This document shows positions 34,817-44,215 of a stretch of DNA of 64,000 nucleotides, piece after piece. Made by a program: the position numbers and the translations under genes. The number at the start of each line of letters is the position of its first letter. Positions within the stretch are counted from its first letter, which is position 1. Location: NCBI RefSeq assembly GCF_050624435.1, contig NC_134545.1:90592563-90656562 (forward strand), written 5' to 3'. The notes under the pieces are model-generated. The model searched no databases. It saw only the letters and a list, made by a program, of their open reading frames with translations, and was not told the DNA's origin. Origin of the DNA: Tenrec ecaudatus. Its lineage: Eukaryota; Chordata; Mammalia; Afrosoricida; Tenrecidae.

Positions 34817-35590
34817 ACAAACCATGCCCAGACATCTGTGCTCCAATGTTCATCGCAGCAGAGTTCACAATAGCAAGGAGTTGGTAACAACCCATATTTC
34901 CATCAACAGATGAATGGATCCAACCTGTAGTACAGATACACAATGGAGTACTACAAATTCCTAAAATGCAGCGATGAACGCCTGAAGCACATCGCCACAT
35001 GTGAAGAACTGGAGGAAATCCTGCTAAGTGAAGTAAGCCAAGCACAAAAGGACCAGTACAGCATGAGCCCACTGAGTTCAGCTTTTAAATGGGGCTTAGG
35101 GGAAAGCTACTAAATACGTACACTCCTGGGGTGCAGTCCAGGTACTGTGGCTGGGACCAAACCCAATCCAGGGATACATATAGCAGCCAACTCAATAGGA
35201 GGGGGAAAAGAAAGAGAAAAACTAAAAAGACATGGGTAGGGGGAAACAGGACACTAACACACCCAGGGGGAGGATATTCTTCATATCCCCACAGGAGAGG
35301 GAGAGAGAGACCAGGCTTCGACCTGAGGCACCCAGACCTGAATACCATATACTGGTGCGCACCAGGGAGTCATGAGAGAGGTCTGTTTCCCCAAGACTTT
35401 TCACCCATTGGCCTATGATCTTCCTGTTTTCAGAGTCATTGCATGTGCAGGGGGAGTCTGTAGACAAATTTATGGACTAGTATCAGACATCTGGGCTAAT
35501 CTCAGACTTACAGCATAATATCAAACTTATGGACTTGATCTGGACTGGCCAGGATGTTTACTTAATATAAAATTATTCTTGGATATAAAA

Positions 35591-35600
<10 letters not shown>
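34817..35600 (+). mobile_element. 5'-truncated L1: ORF2 end plus 3'UTR
   Basis: Begins in ORF2: CCAGACATCTGTGCTCCAAT and ATCAACAGATGAATGGATC are shared with 19345-19470. It continues through GAACTGGAGGAAATCCTGCT and GAAGTAAGCCAAGCACAAAA (the ORF2p C-terminal region) to a 3'UTR of the second type, ending ATATAAAACTCTCTCTTA. The tail has become a CA microsatellite. The 81-109 codon frames in the 3'UTR are not genes. Confidence 0.85.
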
Positions 35601-35632
<32 letters not shown>

Positions 35633-35642
35633 TGCACACACA
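35601..35642 (+). repeat. (CA)n microsatellite at an L1 tail
   Basis: About 14 CA units, then CGCATG and more CA, immediately after the L1 3' end. Probably grown from the 'tatacaca' of that tail. Confidence 0.9.
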
Positions 35643-36718
35643 GTTCATGGGAAAATTTATTATTTTTCCATGAATTTTGGAAGCTACCTTGAATTTTAAA
35701 ACTTAGTAGAACCTGAAACAGATATTTGAAATTCAGATCAATAACACATTTTGGAGGAGTATTTTACCCCTGACATTGTTTAGAATTGTCAGTTCAGTTG
35801 ATAAAACGTAGAATGGCACTGTAATTGTATAAATGCCGGATCTATACTGTAACGAGAGAGCTGCAAAGGTCTGTGGCGAAAGTGGGTTTTCTTTGCACCA
35901 GTTTTTCCAAGCACTTTTTGGATGTCACCTCTGATGACTGCTTTTCACTCTCGCACGGGCAATGCCACCCCTCCCTATTATCTGCTCCAGAGCAGACTCC
36001 CTTAACTCCTCCTGTGTGGGCTAATCAGACGTGCCCCCTGCCCCCAGGCTGCAGTTTCAGTGCTGTTCTCTGAAGTGCATGCTTCTGGGGGACGTGGTGG
36101 TATCCACGTGGCTCCTCATGCTCAGGGTTCTGGCTGCCATCAGCATTGCTGCATGTGGCTTGTCAACAGGAATGTGTAGGAGAGAGCTTCCATGAACTTT
36201 TTGAAGCTCCCTCATATAGATGCACATGTATGATTAGAATTAGCATATGCTTATTACTTCTTTAATAGAGTCTGTGATCTGACATGTTATTTACCTGAAC
36301 TCATTAGTCCTGGGAGGATGTTTGATATTCAGAATGTCCAAGACAACTTTTGGTAGATTTCTTTTCCCTAATCCCTTCAGGGTAATATGGGACTATTTAT
36401 TCCCATATTATATATATATAGTTATATATTTCTGTATTTAAAGAGTGGATTTTAAATAATGATAACAGTGAATGGAAAGATATAAACAGAACTTTAAAAT
36501 TTAAAATTATTATTATACTTGACTACTTAGCGTTTTGTTTGCATTTAAGCTGCTTGATGCAAAAATACTCAGAGTTGAAAGATTATATTCAATTATAAAG
36601 GAAAAAAATATTTTAAAAATATATAAAAATATAAAAGTACTACAATATCTGGAATTTCTTTTGAAATAGAATTTGTGTCACCTTGACTGATTTACTTTGT
36701 GTTAAAAATTTTCCCTAA
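35643..36718. other. AT-rich single-copy DNA
   Basis: No gene recognised. The 82-codon frame at 35825 has no domain. It contains a perfect 10-bp-stem inverted repeat at 36383-36410. Confidence 0.4.
36383..36410. repeat. Perfect inverted repeat, 10-bp stem
   Basis: TAATATGGGA (36383-36392), an 8-base AT-rich spacer, then its exact complement TCCCATATTA (36401-36410), running into a TA repeat. In a mammalian genome this is more likely a cruciform-prone AT element than a terminator. Confidence 0.85.
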
Positions 36719-36771
36719 ATATATATATATATATATATAGTATATGTATATATATAGACATATATATATAT
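36719..36771 (+). repeat. (TA)n microsatellite
   Basis: About 53 bases of alternating TA with single G or C interruptions, directly upstream of an AfroSINE. Confidence 0.9.
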
Positions 36772-36784
36772 TGCTACATGAGAA

Positions 36785-36975
36785 AACTTGGTGGCAAAAT
36801 GGTTTAGACGTTGGTCTACTAAGTTAAGAGTTCAAGGCCGGCAGTTGCTCCTGGAGAGAATGTTGAGGCTCCCAATTCCCATGAGGAATTACTGTCTTAG
36901 AAATTCACAGAGGCAGTTCTATTCTGTCCTCCAGGGCCACTAGGAGTCAAAATTTACTTGATAGCAGTGAGGTTT
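36785..36975 (+). mobile_element. AfroSINE
   Basis: Head ACTTGGTGGCAAAATGGTT, B-box-like AGTTCAAGGCC, then GGCAGTTCTATTCTGTCC and tail GGGCCACTAGGAGTC with GATAGCAGTGAGG. Plus strand, full length, diverged. Confidence 0.8.
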
Positions 36976-37464
36976 TTTATATTTATTTTAAATAAACTGG
37001 GAAGTTAAAATTATAAGAATATCTTCAATTATGACTGAAATGAGATAGATATATCTAGCTGTATTTGTTATACAGGAGTAAGTATAAAAGGTTAGTTTTA
37101 ATGAGGTCATTCACTAGTTTGCAGAAGGTAATGTGTGAATATAGAAATATTATTTCTTATATGAATACCATTTTTTCAAACATAAATTAATGTAATTAAA
37201 ACCGTTCCTCATCTCCCATTTTTTTCCCTTTTTAATACTGCACAATTTAAAAACTTTTTACCTCACTAGTGTAATTATGTACCTGAATTTCAAGAAAAGA
37301 AAGATTTCAGTTTGGATTTTTCCGTCCCTCACCTCTAGTTACAATTATTTCTATCTAACTTTATAGTGTGTTAATTATTGATGAAAAATAAATTTGTTGT
37401 TTGATGGAGGAGAGGGATGGAACAAACAGTTATGTCTTCTGGCTGTGAATCATGCTAGATGGAA

Positions 37465-37635
37465 CACCAACAAAACCATTACTTAACCTCCCCGTCAGTG
37501 GTCACCCGCCCTATGGCTTTCTGAGAATGCAAACCTTCATGGGAGTGGACATGGCTCCTTGTTCTCCCATGGAGTCGATAGTGGGTTGGGACTGGTGACC
37601 TTGCAGTAACCCACTGTGCCACAGAGCTTTCTAAC
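37465..37635 (-). mobile_element. AfroSINE
   Basis: GCCCTATGGCTTTCTGAGA, TTCATGGGAGTGGACATGG, GGTGACCTTGCAG and CCCACTGTGCCACAGAGC (head). The tail half is eroded. Confidence 0.75.
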
Positions 37636-39110
37636 ATTGATCAGAGAAGTACAGGTTTCAGAAAAGAGAGCGTAAGAAGAGAGAACTATGAGAAAATCTG
37701 CCTGAATTCTGGCGGAGTGATTTAAACCAATAAATGAACCGTAGCAGCATCTCTCTCTCATTATTTGAGGCTATGCCTATCTCAAGGTCCTGGTCTTTGG
37801 TGCTATTGTACTATCTCCCTGTGCAGCCTAACACTCCGGAGGAAGCTTGTCAGGTAACCCACTGCCTTTAGCGTACTCCTCCACCCAGGCTTGTACTTGA
37901 TGTCCGTCTTTTCAGAAATAACAGTCATTTTGTCAATATACAGCTTATATAACAATACACAACATTATATAACAATATACATTATATAACAATATACAAC
38001 ATTAGTTATGGGAACAGAGACGCTTAAAGTGACTGCTCCCTCTTTCAAGAAAAATTAAAGAAATATTTTAAAAGAGTCAAAGAGAACAAAGTGGGAGATT
38101 CAGTTGTTTTGTTTTGTTTTCCAATGATATCTATGTAGTTAATAACTTCTAAGGAAGAATTATTCTCTATAGCCCACAAACGGTGACTTGTTTATCTAAT
38201 GCCACCTTTGTAAACCCAGAGGGGCTCTTATGAAGGGTCCAAATGAATTGTAGTAGGCAACGTATGGAAGCCTCCCAGTCCATAACTCTCAGTTCACCTG
38301 CGCTCCTTGGAAAACACTGCTAATGCTGGGACCTCTAAGCAGAGGCAGTAGGTATAAACAGTCTTTTCAGCATTTGGGAGAAAGTAGCTGCAAGAATTTG
38401 CTAAACCCATAAAACAAGTAAATCTTTGCTTAAGACTCACATATGCTATTAATTACACATTTTCCTTGTGTCGGTTTAAACAGAAAAAAAAGCAGAGAGA
38501 AGAGCCAGAAGAATCTTCTATTATGTGAGCGGGTCTATAAATAGTGGATGGGTTATCCATTTCAGCTCAATGGCACCAAATCTGGGCTGGATTGTACAGC
38601 TATGCAATGCCCATTTTAACTGTTGGTCATGAAAAGGAAACGATTTGTAACTTTCCTAAAGGAAGAGACAAGCAAGAGAACAAATGCAGGTGCTAGATGG
38701 GAGTCATTAAAAGACAAGTCACTGCAACATCTTTCCACATCTGAGCAATTGGCTGCTTCCTCCCACTTGGTTCCAAGTGCAGAGCTTGACTTTGAGCATG
38801 CGTACAGGGAAATCCAGAGCTCTTACCACAGCACTGTGAGATCTCTGGGGTGCTTTTCTTGAGGACAATGGTGATGTTTGGTGATCCTTGCTTTTAATTC
38901 CATCACCTACCCTCACTAGCACCACCACTGTTTCTCCAAGTCTATTGTCTTTACACGGTAAATCTACGAATCCATATCTATATCTACATATAAATACTCA
39001 ACATGCACTGCAATGGACAAAACTATGAGTGAGGAAGGATCACTAATCCCACTTAACACTCTATGTGGAATAGTTGATTTTCATTAATTAATTCCATTTC
39101 ATCGTATCAC
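37636..39110. other. Single-copy non-coding DNA
   Basis: No gene recognised. It contains a short tandem repeat at 37945-38001. The 79-codon frame at 38623 has no domain. Confidence 0.4.
37945..38001 (+). repeat. Minisatellite, about 3 copies of an 18-20-bp unit
   Basis: The unit TTATATAACAATATACAACA recurs three times with small changes (one copy ends early). A local duplication. Confidence 0.85.
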
Positions 39111-39114
39111 TAGA

Positions 39115-39232
39115 TGATGGTGTAGTGCAGCCCTGTCGGGTTGGCAAGGCCGTAGCCATTGTGGAAGCAGACTGTTACTTCTCTCTGCAACAGAGACGTG
39201 CAGTCCGTTCCCGCTCACAGAGACCTGGTGCC
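39115..39232 (-). mobile_element. AfroSINE fragment, degenerate
   Basis: CCCTGTCGGGTTGGCAAGGC, TTGTGGAAGCAGACTGTTAC and TTCTCTCTGC parallel reversed AfroSINE (gggtttccaaggc, atggaagcagactgcca, tctctccc). Ends not resolved. Confidence 0.45.
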
Positions 39233-39644
39233 AGCAGAAGGAAGCACAGCTAGATCCCGCGTCCTCACAACTGCATGCTGCAGGGAACACTTTCCGAGAT
39301 AAGATGTTCCTTTCCCTACCAGGTGGGCTTTACAGTGGTTGCTGACTCTCAAATGAGTTCTCTTTGAACACTGTGCTCCAAAGAGGACCGTCCTAATCCC
39401 AAACCATGTTCTCTCCTCAATTCTAATTGAGCTTCACTGTCGCGCTACTGTAGGATGATAAAAACGTTCCACTTCTTTTGAGGTTGGGAGTTTGCCGTTC
39501 CATCCAATGCCAACTCCCAGAGTGATTGATGAAGTAAGGCCTTTGTCGCAAATTAAAAATGCAACATCACTCAACATTATTTGCATGCTCCCACTGAGTC
39601 ACAGCATTGTCATGAAAAGTAGGTAAATAGCTTTCTGCTGTTCT
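39233..39644. other. Single-copy non-coding DNA
   Basis: Nothing recognised. Confidence 0.4.
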
Positions 39645-39840
39645 CTGCTTTCAACCAAGATCCACTTGATTTCAACAATGATATTCCTCATTCCATATCC
39701 TCTTCTGAATCCAGTTTAAATGTCTGGAAATTTTCTTTCAGGGTGTTGCTGCGGCTGTTTCTGAATATCGCCAGCAAAAGTTGAGTCTCATGCAATTTTA
39801 ATGATATTGTTCCATAATTTGGCATACTGATAAATCCCCT
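39645..39840 (-). mobile_element. RTE LINE fragment
   Basis: TCCTCTTCTGAATCCAGTTT, GGAAATTTTCTTTCAGGG, TATCGCCAGCAAAAGTTGAG and TTTAATGATATTGTTCCATA match the same minus-strand RTE reverse-transcriptase stretch as 8700-8830. Short, with no frame. Confidence 0.7.
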
Positions 39841-40120
39841 TCTTACCCTGTCATGTTCTGAGTACCTTCTAACCTGAGGAGTTCACCTACTGTCACAGGG
39901 CAGACAATGTTGCACTGAGCTTCACAAGTGACTGATTTGTCAGAAGTGGGCCACCACTTCCTTCTTCCTAGTCTACTGTCCTCATCTGGATCCCCTCCGG
40001 CATCTGTCCACCATGGGTAAGCCTGCTGAGATGTGCAATAGTGGTAATGTGGCTTCCAGCAAAGGCAAGTCATACTAGTACCCCAAACAGACAGACAATG
40101 CACATTTTTAATATTATGGG
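39841..40120 (-). repeat. Unassigned afrotherian interspersed repeat
   Basis: CTTCCTTCTTCCTAGTCTAC, CATCTGTCCACCATGGGTAA, CCTGCTGAGATGTGCAATAG and TGTGGCTTCCAGCAAAGG resemble a repeat I recall from elephant sequence. It adjoins the RTE fragment and may be part of an RTE-related element. Family name and strand are uncertain. Confidence 0.4.
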
Positions 40121-40893
40121 ACATTCAGCTTAGATTGTTCTCCAAGCATACCATATGCAAAAGAGGAGTAATTTTCCATTAGAAGTAGTAGGGCAAGGAG
40201 CATGAGTTAGATTGCAAAATAAACCAAATGAAATCAATTCATTGCTAATTCATTCTGGTTTGCTGCTCACAGCCGGGTCTTCCTGTGAGAGAAGATGAGG
40301 TAGAAGCTGTTCTCTTCCATGGTGTTTTTCTGGAAGTCTTTCCACGTACATCAGAAAGCCTCACCACAAGATCAGCGCACAGATGGCTACACACCTCAAA
40401 ATTAAGCCTTGCAAACCCCCTCCTGGGCAGTTGTTCCATGGGCTTCACAGCATTGAAGTATGAAACAGCATCCATGAGGAAAATTAAATTATATATAACT
40501 GTAAATGCCTAATCCCTTACCTCATGGCACGAATATCTCCCCTAATTTAACAGAAATCTGATTATAGTTGGGAATTTGATTGGCTGGTGATCTGCCCAGG
40601 CAAAAGAAACTAGAAGAAAGCTTAGAATGAAACTGAAGTAAGGAAAAGGGTATTGCTGTCCTTAAATCGCTGGCTCTCCAACATTCAAAATGCTTTGACC
40701 CTCTGAATGAAAATTCTTTCAACACACAAGCGGTGACCTGTGTGTGTTACACTCTCCAGGAGTGTTTGACCCACAGTGGATGGCAACTCATGCCTTTTCA
40801 GAGTTGTCAAGAAGTTATAGGAGGAAATCTTGAAGTCTACTTACTAAATGTCTTACTCCTGATAGATTCTATTTTTGCTTGGTGAGGTAGTTA
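40121..40893. other. Single-copy non-coding DNA
   Basis: No gene or repeat recognised. Confidence 0.4.
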
Positions 40894-41430
40894 CCGTATA
40901 TGCTCGAATATAAGCCGACCCAAGTATAAGCCGAAGTACCTAATTATTACCTGGGAAACCAGAAAAACTGATTGACTCAAGTATAAGCCTAGGATGGAAA
41001 ATGCAGAAGCTATTGGTGAGTTTAAATAATCAAAACAAATGAAAATAAAATTACTAAAAATTGAGACATCAGTGGGGTAATGTATTTAAATATTTGTTTT
41101 AAATAAAAAACATAAATAAAAGGACAAGTCATTTAACATTAGTAAACCAGCCCAGTAAGTGGAAAATAGGTTCAACAAAAACAATAAGGTATCAAGAATG
41201 ATACCTTAAGAGTACTATTCCAAGAGCTCAATCAGCAACCAAGTTAAAATGTAGAGTTAAAAACCTTCAAAACTGGATTCCTCATCATCATCCGTATCCC
41301 AATGCACAGCTTCAACTGGTGTGAGGTCATCATAGACACTGTCCTCACTGATATCGCCGTCATCACCATCACTGCTGTCATTTTCATACAAAGCGCAGTC
41401 TTCACTGCCCTCCATAGCATTACTAATACT
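40894..41430 (-). mobile_element. Broken pogo-like DNA transposon
   Basis: Starts after a TA dinucleotide with CCGTATATGCTCGAATATAA, an inverted-end-like motif partly repeated just inside (AAGTATAAGCCGA, CAAGTATAAGCCTAGG). On the minus strand it carries the C-terminus of a transposase (see 41257-41430). The element is cut off at 41430, where L1 3'UTR begins. The second inverted end is missing. Confidence 0.65.
41257..41430 (-). pseudogene. Pogo-superfamily transposase C-terminal fragment
   Basis: Encodes SISNAMEGSEDCALYEND, resembling the GISNALDGSEDDxL block near the C-terminus of pogo/CENP-B-like DDE transposases. A highly acidic stretch follows (SSDGDDGDISEDS, DTDDDEESSF), then the stop. 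The helix-turn-helix and DDE domains are absent. The first six codons of the apparent frame belong to adjoining L1 sequence, so this is a truncated fragment and not an intact small gene. Confidence 0.65.
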
Positions 41431-42420
41431 ATATATACATATGTGCATGCCTGTATTTAGACCTCTATAAATGTCCTTTGCCTCCTGGTTCTTTCCTCTA
41501 TGTTCTTTTACTTTCCTCTTGTTGCACCACCATGTTCAGTCTTCATTCAGGTTCAGTAACTCCTTGGTGCTACATTACCATTGATTAAGCTCCACTAGGC
41601 ATCCTATGCCCTTCTCTCCATTGATTTTACTTCAGTTGTTGTTCCCTTGTTCCTGGGTTGGTTTCTCCCATCCCCCCTTCCTTTTTCCCACGCCCCCTTC
41701 TGCCATATCCTCCCGGAACTATCGGACCCATTCTTATCATCTCCAAATTGTTTATCCCTTCTATATTATCTAGATAAACATGCAGAGACATTAATAAGCA
41801 CAAAAACAGAGGCAAAGCCAAATGAAACAACAAAGGAAGTCAAGACCAACCAAACAATAACAATAAAAACAAAATAACAACAACAAAAAGAAAGCCACTG
41901 ACAAAAACGGAAAAGCCTATAAATAGTTCAAGGTCTGTTTGTGGGCCTTTACAAGTGTTTTCCAGTTGAATCTGATGGGGCACCACACACTGTATCCAGA
42001 GTCTATTTTTGGTATTCCCTGGAGATTTCATCACTTTCCTCCGCTTGCTGCTTTGTTGCATGCCCTCAGTGTTTTGCCCCAGTGATGGGGTCAGACTGAG
42101 CACAGTTCCGCACCATGTCTGCAGTGGTGTCCCCATAGCATTATGGTTTAGTGAGAGACGTTGTATCTCATGGTGAGGCCTTTCCTATGGTCCTCTCTGT
42201 GCATTGTCTGTTCTGAGCAGGAATAGCATCCTCTGGGCTTGTTGGGCCAGGATGCGTTTACCTCCCTCTCCATTGGACCACCCCAGCATTGGCCTTGATG
42301 GGGCAGCCACTGCTCTGCTTCCTTCTGGGGGCTTCTTCTCTTTCCATCCCAGAGCAATCCTCCATCAGCCTGATGACAACAGACTCCAAACGCACAGGGA
42401 CTAATGCGATCGGATGAGAG
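41431..42420 (-). mobile_element. L1 3'UTR lacking its 3' end
   Basis: CCTGTATTTAGACCTCTATA onwards matches 18150-18590 (minus-strand L1 3'UTR). The part from 41940 matches the reverse complement of 2640-3070, placing it upstream in the 3'UTR. The terminal sequence seen at 17128-18140 is missing here, so the 3' end was lost at the junction with the pogo-like element. Residual frames (98 and 69 codons minus) are non-coding. Confidence 0.8.
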
Positions 42421-43429
42421 TCATTCTCGGCAACTTCTGATCATTTTGTCAAACCAACAAACCATGCAGGAGAACTGTGGGCAATGTGTTTTGTTTTTTT
42501 TTAAGGAGATGAAAGAAAATGAAAAAAAATGCCTGAAAGCCATGGGAAGTGGATGAATCAGCGAGATTGAACTGCCCCAGCTAAATCTGTGAGAAAGGAG
42601 TAAACAACTGTAGAGGCTTCATTCAGGCAATTACCTCGAACGCATTAGGAGAAGGAGAGAGAAGAGAGAAAATGACTAAGTCATACGTGCGGGGTTCACA
42701 CTGTGCAGTTTGTCACTCAGCACAGCTCCTGACTTCCTCCCACCGTCCCCGCCTGGCACAGCATCTGCACAGTGAAGGGAAGCAGGGATGAGAGCCTCCT
42801 TTTGGAGGAGGAATTAATTGAGGAAGCTATAAACGTGTACTTTTCTTAAAAATGAGAATCAAAAGCAAATGGAGTGAGAAGGGCTTTTGCTAGGAGGGGC
42901 AGTTGGAGGCCATGGCAAACCGAGGATGCGAAAGGAGAGTGATGTGCTCACATTGTGAGTGCAAGGCTTGCAGCCATTGAGTCTTTCAACAAAATGTATG
43001 AATGATGTCTTAATGCCAAGCATTGTACTGGGTGATGGAAATACAAATGTGCCTACGGGCCCTAGACTGACTCACTGGTGAGTTCCGATGACCACACTCA
43101 CCCAGGATGTGACGTCCTAATATTTGTACCTCTAGTTCCAGAGTTGGCCGAAAACCTCCGGATTCCCAGAGGGACCTCCTTCCGGTTTTCCTTCGTAGAC
43201 ATCGCTGGGGTGCAGTGGATGTGGGGAATTGCCCAATATGTTCTGAACTGCTAGGGCTTCTTGCTACCAGGCCTCTTTTCTGGGAGGGCTGAGAAGGGAT
43301 TAACTCTATTCTTATCTGAAAGGGGGTCTGAAGTGATACAAATACATGTATGATTGAGGAATTTAACATTAGGGCGATGGGTTGAAGGATTCTCTGGGTA
43401 GTGCAAACAATTAAGCCTGGATTCCCTTG
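42421..43429. other. Single-copy non-coding DNA
   Basis: One old repeat trace at 42985-43085 (ATTGTACTGGGTGATGGAAAT). The 172-codon minus frame at 43010-43528 starts inside an AfroSINE and has no domain. Confidence 0.45.
42985..43085 (+). repeat. Old eutherian interspersed repeat fragment
   Basis: CAACAAAATGTATGAATG, AAGCATTGTACTGGGTGATGG, AAATACAAATGTGCC and GGGCCCTAGACTG follow the same ancient pattern as 11265-11350. Family not assigned. Confidence 0.5.
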
Positions 43430-43618
43430 CCAATAAATTGATTCTGATTCATGGCAACTTTGTAGTCTGGAGCAGAGCTGCCCCATGGGGTTCCCAAGGC
43501 TGTCAATTTTTATGAAGCTAACCGCCACACCTTTCTCCTGTGGAGCACTTGGTAGGTTTAATTGCTATCCTTTCGGTTCGCAGCTAAACACTTTACCACA
43601 GAACCACAAGGGCTCCGG
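43430..43618 (-). mobile_element. AfroSINE
   Basis: CCAATAAATTGATTCTGATTC, AGCTGCCCCATGGGGTTCCC, AAGGCTGTCAATTTTTATG, and head end AACACTTTACCACAGAACC with AAGGGCTCC. Full length, and head-to-head with the next copy. Confidence 0.85.
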
Positions 43619-43757
43619 AAATCATTAAGCACTGAGTTGCTGAATGGAAGGTCCTAAGTTTAAAGTCACTCAGATAAGTCTCAACAGAAAGTCTAGCTAG
43701 CTACACCTGATTGTTCATAGATATAGAACACCCTATGGAGGGCAATCGACTCTGAAA
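43619..43757 (+). mobile_element. AfroSINE, degenerate
   Basis: GCACTGAGTTGCTGAATGGA, AGGTCCTAAGTTTAAAGTC, AACACCCTATGGAGGGCAAT and CGACTCTGAAATG keep AfroSINE order on the plus strand. The TG microsatellite grows from its tail. Confidence 0.6.
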
Positions 43758-43784
43758 TGTGTGTGTGTGTGTGTGTGTGTGTGT
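43758..43784 (+). repeat. (TG)n microsatellite
   Basis: About 13 TG units at the end of an AfroSINE tail. Confidence 0.95.
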
Positions 43785-44057
43785 TTGGTAGAATGGTAGC
43801 CCCTCTGAAAATACGGCCAGGTCCAATCCCCAGAACTTGCACTATTCCCTTATTGGAAGAAAGATCTTTGCAGACATAATGAAGGATTTTGGGAAGAGAT
43901 CATCTTGGATTCTGCAGGCAGGTCATAAATACAATGACCAGTGCCCATATCAGAGATACACAGAGGTTAAGGTGATGAAGCAAAAAGATGTGACCACAAG
44001 TCAGTGGGATCAGCACTCAGGAGAACTGGAAGGAGGCAAAGAATGGATGCTCCCACC
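43785..44057 (+). repeat. Old eutherian repeat, family uncertain
   Basis: GAATGGTAGCCCCTCTGAAAA, CCAATCCCCAGAACTTG, GAAGAAAGATCTTTGCAGAC, AGATCATCTTGGATTCTGC and AATACAATGACCAGTGCC match a common mammalian repeat pattern (aatggtggcccc...aatccccagaacctg...gggtctttgcagatg...gatcatcctggatta...ccaatgacaagtgtcc). I recognise the pattern but cannot name the family with certainty. Confidence 0.6.
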
Positions 44058-44215
44058 CAAACACTGCTGCCATTGTCTTAATTCTGCCATAGACATCCTA
44101 TAGGACAGACAAGAACTGGTTTCGAGGATTGCAATCTTCAAAGAAGCAGACTGTCACAATTACTTTCTTCCCAAGACTTTCTTCCATGGAGCTGCTGGTG
44201 GGGTTTGTAGCCAAG
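44058..44215 (-). mobile_element. AfroSINE
   Basis: AACACTGCTGCCATTGTC, CATCCTATAGGACAGACAAG, AATCTTCAAAGAAGCAGACTG and CATGGAGCTGCTGGTGGGGTT are the reversed AfroSINE tail and body. Its head is missing. Confidence 0.8.

Noticed and set aside
36383..36410. An intrinsic transcription terminator.
   Set aside because: The stem is AT-rich and followed by TA repeats; bacterial-type terminators are not expected here.
37945..38001. A CRISPR-like array.
   Set aside because: The units are contiguous tandem copies without spacers, and the genome is mammalian.
43010..43528. A 172-codon minus-strand frame, the second longest in the window.
   Set aside because: It starts inside an AfroSINE, runs through single-copy and old-repeat sequence, and shows no domain or codon bias.
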